From the NCBI RefSeq assembly GCF_030532265.1, contig NZ_JAUNLM010000001.1, positions 120,614 through 184,613 on the forward strand: DNA of 64,000 nucleotides, given 5' to 3'. Numbering within the stretch: the first letter of the stretch is position 1; each line of letters starts with the position of its first letter. A program made the position numbers and the translations under genes. This document shows positions 57,044 to 63,282 of the stretch, one piece after another. The notes below the pieces were generated by a model. The model made no database searches. It was not told the origin of the DNA and worked only from the letters and a program-made list of their open reading frames with translations. The stretch is from Clostridium sp. Its GTDB lineage: Bacteria > Bacillota > Clostridia > Clostridiales > Clostridiaceae.

Positions 57044-57697
57044 ATGAGGGCTTTTATAGAAAAATTAATAGGAGAAAATGAAATTTTAAAAGAGATTAAT
57101 TTATCAAGTATAAGTAATGATATAGCTAAAGATACTGTTATAATAGTAATTGATATGGTAAAGGGTTTTTGTACTGAAGGTATTCTTTCAAGCAATAGAG
57201 CTAATAGTATAGTAGATCCTATATTAAATTTATTAAATAATATGAAAGATAGTAATAAAATATTTTTCTTAGATAGTCATACAAAAGATTCTGTAGAATT
57301 AAATTCTTATCCAAATCATTGTATTTTAGGAACTATTGAAGAAGAGTTAATAGAAGAATTAAAAGATTTTTGTAAATATGATAATAAATCTGTGTTTATA
57401 AAGAAAAATTCTATAAATGGGTTTCATACAGATGAATTTAAGAATTGGTTAAAAAATAACAATAATATTAAAAATTTTATTGTAGTTGGTGTATGTACTG
57501 ATATTTGTGTTGAAACATTTGTTATATCACTTAAAACATATTTTAATGAATATAATATAAATAAAAATATATATGTTCCTGTAAATTGTATTGAAACATT
57601 TGATTCTGAGAATCATAATGCAAACATTATGAATATAATATCAATTAATAAAATGAAATCTAATGGTATAAATGTAGTAAAAAAAATAGAGGGTTAA
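57044..57697 (+). CDS. Isochorismatase/nicotinamidase-family cysteine hydrolase
   Basis: 217 residues. The Asp-Lys-Cys triad is visible: Asp in VIIVIDMVKGFCTEG near 32-46, Lys in VFIKKNSINGFHTDE near 122-136, Cys in VVGVCTDICVETFVISL near 150-166. DSHTKDSVELNSYPNHC near 76-92 resembles the metal/substrate loop of nicotinamidases, so nicotinamide deamidation is a reasonable but unproven guess. SD AAAGGGG precedes ATG 57044. Confidence 0.85.
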   Translation: MRAFIEKLIGENEILKEINLSSISNDIAKDTVIIVIDMVKGFCTEGILSSNRANSIVDPILNLLNNMKDSNKIFFLDSHTKDSVELNSYPNHCILGTIEEELIEELKDFCKYDNKSVFIKKNSINGFHTDEFKNWLKNNNNIKNFIVVGVCTDICVETFVISLKTYFNEYNINKNIYVPVNCIETFDSENHNANIMNIISINKMKSNGINVVKKIEG

Positions 57698-57715
57698 AAT
57701 TCCTCTATTTTTTTA
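57681..57715. terminator. Bidirectional terminator
   Basis: AAAAATAGAGG, loop GTTAAAATT, CCTCTATTTTT; shared by the converging isochorismatase and S66 peptidase genes. Confidence 0.88.
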
Positions 57716-58559
57716 TGTCTAAATATTTGCCTATAGCTATTCCTTTAGAATCATTACTGTGTCCTATATTATCAGTTACAACTAATGAAATATTATTTTC
57801 ATTACAAATTTTTTTCATAATATTTATTAGTTCATTATATTGATTTTTCATAGATAACTCTGTAAATTGACCAAGTATAATACCATTTATATTAGAAAAT
57901 ACATTCATAAGTTTATATTGAGCTAAAAATGTACGTATTTTAGTTAAATCACCACTATAGCTTTCAAGAAATAGTACTGAATTATTAAAATCAGGAAAAT
58001 ATTCTGTACCAGCTAATTTTAATGTGCAGCGTATATTACCACCTATAACTATACCATTTAAAGAATTACCTTCTATAAAGGTATAATTGGAGATATTAAA
58101 TAAGGAATTAGAATCATTTACTATAAATGTATTATAAAAATCTTTAAAAGCATTTTCGTTAGTTATATTCTTTAAGTTATAATAATATGAAATTTTATTA
58201 GTTTTTTTATATATTGAATTAAGTAAAACTGATAAATCACTATAACCAAAATATATAGCCTTTGAATTTTTTATACAATTAAAATCTAGATAAGGAAGTA
58301 TTTCATTACATAAATCACCACCTGAAATATCAAATATATATTTTATAGAGTCGTCTTTAAAGAACTTATTTAATTCTTTTCCACGTACCTCACCAGATGA
58401 ATATTGTATATTTGTTTTAAAAATATTTTTTGAAACTAAAACTTCTATATTAAAGAAATTAAAGATTTTTATTATTTCTTTTATTTTATCCTTAGAAGAA
58501 ATGTTTAGTTGATTTGAACATGCAACTAATGCAATTTTATCATTAAGTTTTAAATTCAT
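57705..58559 (-). CDS. S66-family LD-carboxypeptidase / MccF-like peptidase
   Basis: Serine peptidase family that trims muropeptides (LD-carboxypeptidase) or inactivates microcin-C-type nucleotide peptides (MccF). ATG 58559 with AGAGGTG upstream gives 284 residues. The triad is visible as Ser in IYFGYSDLSVLLN (about 103-110), Glu in VLFLESYSGD near 197, and His in DNIGHSND near 265. GIVIGGNIRCTLKLAGTEYFPDF near 169-190 is a family stretch. Which subfamily is not certain. Monocistronic. Confidence 0.85.
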   Translation of the reverse strand: MNLKLNDKIALVACSNQLNISSKDKIKEIIKIFNFFNIEVLVSKNIFKTNIQYSSGEVRGKELNKFFKDDSIKYIFDISGGDLCNEILPYLDFNCIKNSKAIYFGYSDLSVLLNSIYKKTNKISYYYNLKNITNENAFKDFYNTFIVNDSNSLFNISNYTFIEGNSLNGIVIGGNIRCTLKLAGTEYFPDFNNSVLFLESYSGDLTKIRTFLAQYKLMNVFSNINGIILGQFTELSMKNQYNELINIMKKICNENNISLVVTDNIGHSNDSKGIAIGKYLDIKK

Positions 58560-58661
58560 ATAAATCACCTCTTATTAATTTGATTATATACTAAAACTTT
58601 AATAATAGTCTTAAATTTGATAAAATTAGATTACTTAAAGATAAAAGGAGATAATAAAATA

Positions 58662-60584
58662 ATGAATTTAGTTACATTAGAGAACATAAGTAAAAGTTAT
58701 AGTGAAAAAACACTATTAAATAATGTATCATTAGGAATAAATGAAGGGGATAAGATTGGTTTAATAGGTATAAATGGAGCTGGTAAATCTACATTTTTAA
58801 AAATAATAGCAGGAAGAGATGACTTTTTTGATGGAAATAGAATTCAAGGTAAAAATGTAAGAATAGAGTATTTATCTCAAGATACTAATTTTGATAGTGA
58901 ATCTACGGTTATTGAACAAGTATTTAAAGGTGATACTAAGGAAATGAAATTGCTTATAGAATATGAAGATATATTAAATAAAATAGAAAATGGGGAAAGT
59001 TCTCTTGATAATAAATTAATAGATATTCAATCAAAAATAGATAATTTAAATTTATGGGCATTAGAAAGTGAAGCTAAAATAATATTAAATAAGCTTGGAA
59101 TAAATAATTATCAAGAAAAAATGGGTAATTTATCAGGTGGACAAAAAAAGAGAGTATTTCTGGCATCAGCTCTTATAACTCCTTGCGAGTTACTTATTTT
59201 AGATGAACCTACAAACCATTTAGATTCAGATTCAATTGAATGGTTAGAAGAGTATCTAAATGCTAAAAATATTACTTTAGTAATGATTACTCATGATAGA
59301 TATTTTTTAGATAGAGTAGCAAATAAGATAGTTGAACTTGATAGAGGGAATATATACTTATATGAAGGAAATTATACAAAATATTTAGAAAAAAAAATAG
59401 AGCGTATTGAGATTGAAAAAAAGCAAGAATCGAAACGTCAATCATTAATAAGAAATGAGTTAAAATGGGTTAAGAGAGGAGCAAAAGCTAGAACAACAAA
59501 GCAGAAAGCAAGACTTCAACGTTTTGAGGAGCTTGTAAATAAAGAATATATTGAAGTAAAGTCTGATATAGAAATAAATTATGTTGGAAGAAGAATAGGC
59601 AAAAAGATTTTAGAAATTGATGGATTAAGTAAATCCTTTGGAGATAGAAAGTTAATTGATAAATTTTCATATAAAGTACTTAAAGAAGATAGAATAGGAA
59701 TAATTGGAAAAAATGGAGCAGGTAAAACAACCTTACTTAATATATTATTAGGAAAATTAGAACCAGAACAAGGAAAATTCGAATTTGGAGAGACAATAAA
59801 GGTTGGATATTTTTCTCAAGATTGTAGTGAATTAAATGATAGTGATAGAGTAATTGACTTTGTAAGAGAGGGAGGAGAATATATACCAACATTTGATGGA
59901 AATACTATTACTGCATCTACATTATGTGAAATGTTTTTATTTGACGGAACAATGCAATATTCTAAAATAGAAAAACTATCAGGAGGCGAAAAGAGGAGAT
60001 TACAACTTCTTAGAGTTTTAATGGAATCACCTAATTTCCTTATATTCGATGAACCTACAAATGATTTAGATATAGAAACTTTAAAAATTTTAGAAGATTT
60101 TTTAGATAATTATTCAGGAATAGTTATGGTTGTATCCCATGATAGATATTTTTTAGATAGAATCTGCAATAAGATATTATCTTATGAGAACAATGGTAAA
60201 TTAAAGATTTATCATGGAAATTATAGTGATTATTTAATACAAAAAGATATAGAAAATCAAAATAAATGTAATGAAAAAGACAATAAAGACAATATAAATG
60301 AAAAAATAAAAAAAGAAAAACCTAAGAGTTTAAATAAAGTTCCTAAATTTTCATTTAAAGAGCAAAAAGAATTTAAAGAAATAGATGATATAATATTAAA
60401 TCTAGAAAATAAATTAGAAAAAATACAAAAAGATATAGAGGAAAATTCAACTAACTATTCTAAACTTCAAGAATTAATAGAAGAGAAAGAAGAATTAGAA
60501 ATGATTTTATTAGAAAAATATGAAAGACAAGAATATTTATATAACCTAAACATTCAAATTGAGGAATATAGAAATAAAAAATAA
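58662..60584 (+). CDS. ABC-F family ATPase (Uup/YfmR-like)
   Basis: Soluble two-ATPase-domain protein acting on ribosomes rather than transport. ATG 58662 follows AAAGGAG; 640 residues. NBD1: Walker A GINGAGKST near 37, signature LSGGQKKR near 160, then DEPTNHLDSDS. Linker with the positively charged coiled coil about 240-300 (KRGAKARTTKQKARLQRFEEL). NBD2: GKNGAGKTT near 350, LSGGEKRRL near 445, DEPTNDLD. The C-terminal acidic/basic coiled coil after 545 resembles Uup. No membrane segment. It could prevent stalling or confer mild antibiotic tolerance. Confidence 0.92.
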   Translation: MNLVTLENISKSYSEKTLLNNVSLGINEGDKIGLIGINGAGKSTFLKIIAGRDDFFDGNRIQGKNVRIEYLSQDTNFDSESTVIEQVFKGDTKEMKLLIEYEDILNKIENGESSLDNKLIDIQSKIDNLNLWALESEAKIILNKLGINNYQEKMGNLSGGQKKRVFLASALITPCELLILDEPTNHLDSDSIEWLEEYLNAKNITLVMITHDRYFLDRVANKIVELDRGNIYLYEGNYTKYLEKKIERIEIEKKQESKRQSLIRNELKWVKRGAKARTTKQKARLQRFEELVNKEYIEVKSDIEINYVGRRIGKKILEIDGLSKSFGDRKLIDKFSYKVLKEDRIGIIGKNGAGKTTLLNILLGKLEPEQGKFEFGETIKVGYFSQDCSELNDSDRVIDFVREGGEYIPTFDGNTITASTLCEMFLFDGTMQYSKIEKLSGGEKRRLQLLRVLMESPNFLIFDEPTNDLDIETLKILEDFLDNYSGIVMVVSHDRYFLDRICNKILSYENNGKLKIYHGNYSDYLIQKDIENQNKCNEKDNKDNINEKIKKEKPKSLNKVPKFSFKEQKEFKEIDDIILNLENKLEKIQKDIEENSTNYSKLQELIEEKEELEMILLEKYERQEYLYNLNIQIEEYRNKK

Positions 60585-60601
60585 GGAGCAAAATATATTA
60601 T

Positions 60602-60784
60602 ATGAAAGCTAAAATTTCTATTAAAGGACAACGTGAATTTTTAAGAATAGAAGCAGAAAGAATTGATATTTTAGATATCCAATTAAATGGAGTAGAATAT
60701 AAGCAAATAAGAGTATTTGATAATAAGGGATCTAAATCTCAATATATTGAAAGCAATTTAATAAATTGGATAAAAGAAGAATAA
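60602..60784 (+). CDS. Unknown 60-residue protein
   Basis: Begins 17 bases after the ABC-F stop (KAKISIKGQREFLRIEAERIDILDIQLNGVEYKQIRVF), beta-rich in appearance, no membrane segment. SD AAGGAGC precedes. Probably co-transcribed with the ABC-F gene and closed by the terminator behind it. Confidence 0.65.
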   Translation: MKAKISIKGQREFLRIEAERIDILDIQLNGVEYKQIRVFDNKGSKSQYIESNLINWIKEE

Positions 60785-60793
60785 TAATGAATA

Positions 60794-60830
60794 AAAAAAC
60801 AAGTAGATATATTTTACTTGTTTTTTATTT
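60794..60830 (+). terminator. Intrinsic terminator closing the ABC-F unit
   Basis: AAAAAACAAGTA (60794-60805) with TACTTGTTTTTT (60815-60826). It separates the CRISPR island from upstream transcription. Confidence 0.88.
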
Positions 60831-60905
60831 TTAATTTAAAATATATAAATTTGTATTAAAAATCAATATATTTATTAATAGTAAAATATTTATTTAAAAC
60901 AGATG

Positions 60906-60921
60906 CAGAACATATGTTCTG
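60906..60921. promoter_or_regulatory. LexA (SOS) box candidate, perfect palindrome
   Basis: CAGAACATATGTTCTG is a 16-bp perfect palindrome containing GAAC-N4-GTTC, the core of the firmicute LexA box, and shares AGAACATA with the recA box at 36181. Confidence 0.65.
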
Positions 60922-61043
60922 AAAGCGAAAAAATAGCACTTGCCTATAAAACTAGAAAAAATAAATTTATTTAAATTTAATTATTAAAAAATAATATAAA
61001 TATATCTATAAAGATATGAAATAAAGGGAAAATTATTAAACTA

Positions 61044-61057
61044 AGAACATATATTCG
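61044..61057. promoter_or_regulatory. Second LexA-like box
   Basis: AGAACATATATTCG differs from the LexA core by one base (A for G in GTTC) and lies 123 bases after the first box. Confidence 0.4.
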
Positions 61058-61226
61058 TATCATTATGTATATAAATATAATCTTTTATGGCAAGATAAAG
61101 CCTAGTTAATGTTATCCTAATTTGTAAACTATTACTGTTAAAATAGAGTAGCATAATAGTAAATAAACTATTTGTAAATTTATTCAAATAATTTATTAAT
61201 CTACTAAAATATAGAAATAAATGTTG

Positions 61227-61232
61227 TATAAT
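61227..61232 (+). promoter_or_regulatory. -10 box of cas12f
   Basis: TATAAT, 28 bases before ATG 61261; no good -35 at the usual distance, so activity may be low or factor-dependent. Confidence 0.5.
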
Positions 61233-61260
61233 ATATTTAAAAATAACTTTGGAGAAAATT

Positions 61261-62532
61261 ATGAATATAGTAAAAAAGATAAAGTTAAGAATAATAGATA
61301 ATGACAAAGAATTATCTAAAAAGAATTTTTTAGGATTTACAGAAGAACAAAAAAAGGACTTAATAAATAAACAATATAAATTTATAAGAGATTCACAATA
61401 TGCACAATATTTAGGATTTAATAGAGCTATGGGTTTTTTAATGGCTGGATATTATGCTAATAATATGGATGTTAAATCAGAAGGGTTTAAAGAATATCAA
61501 AAAAATCTAACTAATAGTCTTTATATATTTGACAATATTACATTTGGGGTTGGAATAGATAGTAAAAGTTTAATTGTACAAAGGGTAAAAAAGGATTTTT
61601 CTACAGCTTTAAAAAATGGATTAGCTAAGGGAGAAAGGTCTGTAACTAACTATAAAAGAACATATCCATTACTTACAAGGCATAGAAATATAAAGTTTTT
61701 ATATGCTGAAAATGAATTAGATGTATATATAGACTGGGTTAATAAAATAAGATTTAGATGTGGGTTAGGAGATCATAAAAATTCTCTGGAATTACAGCAT
61801 ACTTTAAGAAAAGTTATAACAGGTGAATATAAAGTTTCTGATAGCTCTATAGAATTTAATAAAAAGAATGAATTAATATTAAATCTAAATTTAAATATTC
61901 CAGAAACAAAAACAGAATTTATTAAAGATAGAACATTAGGTGTAGACTTAGGTATGGCTATACCAGCATATGTTAGTATTTCAGATTCACCATATATAAG
62001 AAAAGGATTTGGAAGTTATGAGGAATTTTCAAAGGTGAGAAATCAATTTAAAGCTAGAAGAAAAAGAATTCAAAGACAATTAGCTTTAGCTAATGGTGGA
62101 AGAGGAAGGCGTAAAAAACTTCATAGTATGGAATTCTTAAAAGATAAAGAAAAGCAATTTGCTAAAACATACAATCATAATTTATCAAAAAGAATAATAG
62201 ATTTTGCTTTAAAAAATAAGTGTGAGTATATAAATTTAGAAGATATTAAATCAAATAGTTTAGAAGATAGAATATTAGGACAATGGGGATATTATCAACT
62301 TCAAGAACAAATTGAATATAAATCAAAATTAGTTGGTATTAAAGTAAGAAAAGTAAAATCAGCATATACTTCGCAAATGTGTAGTGAATGTGGTAATATA
62401 GATAAAGAAAATAGAAAAAATCAATCTACATTTAAATGTACTAATGAAAAATGTAGATTAAATAAAAAAGCAATAAATGCTGATTGGAATGCAAGTATAA
62501 ATATTGCAAGAAGTAAGGAGTTTGTAAAATAA
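61261..62532 (+). CDS. cas12f1: Miniature CRISPR effector nuclease Cas12f (type V-F / V-U3)
   Basis: RNA-guided DNA endonuclease. ATG 61261 is chosen (GGAG 6 bases upstream), giving 423 residues; the type-V-F enzymes I know are about 400-530, AsCas12f1 422. The N-terminal WED/REC part (1-220) contains NYKRTYPL near 130 and GEYKVSDSSIEFNKKNELILNL near 188-209, matching Cas12f1 proteins. RuvC motifs: GVDLGM (Asp229), INLEDI (Glu327), NADWNASINIA (Asp408). Zinc ribbon YTSQMCSECGNIDKENR...FKCTNEKC with Cys 374, 377, 393, 398. GQWGYYQLQEQIEYK near 340-354 parallels the Cas12f NWxYYDLQ segment. A repeat array follows 318 bases later. No tnpA or adaptation genes are nearby. Confidence 0.88.
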   Translation: MNIVKKIKLRIIDNDKELSKKNFLGFTEEQKKDLINKQYKFIRDSQYAQYLGFNRAMGFLMAGYYANNMDVKSEGFKEYQKNLTNSLYIFDNITFGVGIDSKSLIVQRVKKDFSTALKNGLAKGERSVTNYKRTYPLLTRHRNIKFLYAENELDVYIDWVNKIRFRCGLGDHKNSLELQHTLRKVITGEYKVSDSSIEFNKKNELILNLNLNIPETKTEFIKDRTLGVDLGMAIPAYVSISDSPYIRKGFGSYEEFSKVRNQFKARRKRIQRQLALANGGRGRRKKLHSMEFLKDKEKQFAKTYNHNLSKRIIDFALKNKCEYINLEDIKSNSLEDRILGQWGYYQLQEQIEYKSKLVGIKVRKVKSAYTSQMCSECGNIDKENRKNQSTFKCTNEKCRLNKKAINADWNASINIARSKEFVK

Positions 62533-62548
62533 TTAAAATATTTAACGG

Positions 62549-62606
62549 TATATTCAAATGCCGAAGAAGGAGAGATGTTTGAATATAAATTAGTTAGGCT
62601 TAAAAC
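62549..62606 (+). ncRNA. Candidate tracrRNA segment: hairpin plus anti-repeat A
   Basis: A perfect 10-bp hairpin, TATATTCAAA (62549-62558) with TTTGAATATA (62578-62587), leads directly into 62588-62606. This segment can pair with repeat nucleotides 1-20: blocks of 5, 6, 3 and 3 bp (one G-U), with a 2-base bulge in the repeat, one bulged C and one A-A mismatch. Position between effector and array, on the same strand, is where type V-F tracrRNAs usually lie. Expression and ends are unknown. Confidence 0.45.
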
Positions 62607-62678
62607 CAAAAACTATAAATATCTACTCGTTAAAGGTTAATCCAGATGTTGTGTTACTGTCTGGCATCATATAAAAAT

Positions 62679-62808
62679 AAACTATATAATTTGCAGTAAG
62701 TCTATATTTTAAATGAATTACCATTAAAGCAGTTATAATCATGCTTTTCAGGATATTTTTATTTTATTAAAAAATATTACTGTAGGTTTACTGCAAATTA
62801 TATAGTTT
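62679..62808 (+). repeat. 28-bp inverted repeat / long hairpin, possible tracrRNA core
   Basis: 62679-62699 and 62788-62808 are perfect 21-bp complements; the stem extends 7 more pairs (62700-62706 with 62781-62787), in which the three non-Watson-Crick positions are all G-U in + strand RNA. The 3' arm (62788-62807) can also pair, with bulges, to repeat nucleotides 11-28 (anti-repeat B). An inner hairpin (62749-62783) lies in the loop. No target-site duplication is seen, so a miniature transposon is less likely than a structured RNA. Confidence 0.55.
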
Positions 62809-62840
62809 CAATAGAGAGTAAATGGCTTGGTTACTTTGTT

Positions 62841-62869
62841 TTGATACGGGGTTATAACTTAACTATAAT
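62841..62869 (+). promoter_or_regulatory. Promoter at the array edge, -10 inside the first repeat
   Basis: TTGATA (62841-62846), 17-bp spacer, TATAAT (62864-62869). The -10 box is nucleotides 14-19 of the first repeat. The other repeats carry the same -10 but no -35. Confidence 0.5.
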
Positions 62870-63076
62870 TGATGTGAATGAATCAATTCTCAAATCTTTT
62901 AAGTTCATGTTTTCCCGTTATAACTTAACTATAATTGATGTGAATCTAATGAAAATCTTGTTACTTTGCTTTCTCCACTTTCGTTATAACTTAACTATAA
63001 TTGATGTGAATTTATATTATGTGTGTACTATGTAATAGTACGTGATTGTTATAAGTTAACTGTAATTTTATTAAAT
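62851..63076 (+). CRISPR. Mini CRISPR array, three intact repeats and one degenerate
   Basis: Identical 29-bp repeats begin GTTATAACTTAACTATAATT and end GATGTGAAT at 62851-62879, 62917-62945 and 62983-63011, an exact 66-bp period. Spacers are 62880-62916 (37), 62946-62982 (37) and 63012-63047 (36), all different. A fourth copy at 63048-63076 keeps 18 of the first 20 bases and loses the last nine, the usual sign of the leader-distal end, so the leader is on the left and the crRNA strand is +. The GTGAA-type repeat end resembles that of known Cas12f repeats. Confidence 0.88.
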
Positions 63077-63230
63077 GAAAAAAGAATGATAAATTAATAT
63101 AATTTATTTACAAAGGATTATATATACATAAGAAAATAATAAGTTAAATATATTTGTAGAAATATAGAGACGTATTATAGTGTTATTTTTGAAACTTTTA
63201 TCAGTAAATAGGCATTTAAAATTATATATT
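63077..63230. other. AT-rich gap after the array
   Basis: No gene, repeat or convincing promoter seen. Confidence 0.5.
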
Positions 63231-63267
63231 TAAAGGAAAGTCTTTTATGACTTTCCTTTATTTTATT
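63231..63267. terminator. Terminator between array and MFS gene
   Basis: AAAGGAAAGTC (63232-63242), loop TTTTAT, GACTTTCCTTT (63249-63259), then ATTTTATT. Better on the + strand, so it may end the array transcript; also downstream of the - strand MFS gene. Confidence 0.75.
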
Positions 63268-63282
63268 GATAAAACTATTTAA

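Larger units (their letters stand above)
60831..61260. other. AT-rich non-coding region upstream of cas12f
   Basis: 430 bases without a credible gene. It holds two LexA-like boxes (60906-60921 and 61044-61057) and, next to the effector, a TATAAT -10 box (61227-61232) without a good -35. GGC...GCC (61089-61102) and other small inverted repeats occur. A short - strand frame (61041-61307) has no RBS. Confidence 0.6.

Noticed and set aside
61041-61307. 88-residue hydrophobic frame on the - strand
   Set aside because: TTG start without SD, overlaps the start of cas12f, and has low-complexity AT-driven composition.
61261-62532. TnpB of an IS200/IS605-type transposon
   Set aside because: RuvC and zinc-ribbon motifs are shared with TnpB, but there is no tnpA, no recognisable element ends, and a regular repeat array follows on the same strand. 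The middle and C-terminal segments match Cas12f1 better. Kept as the main alternative, not the call.
62679-62808. Miniature inverted-repeat transposable element
   Set aside because: No target-site duplication beside the arms, no second copy noticed in the window, and the arm differences are all G-U compatible, which favours an RNA hairpin.
62841-63035. A 64-residue frame with the peptide YNLTIIDVN repeated three times at a 22-residue period
   Set aside because: It is the in-frame translation of the CRISPR repeats (66-bp period divisible by three), starts at a TTG without SD and runs through unrelated spacers.
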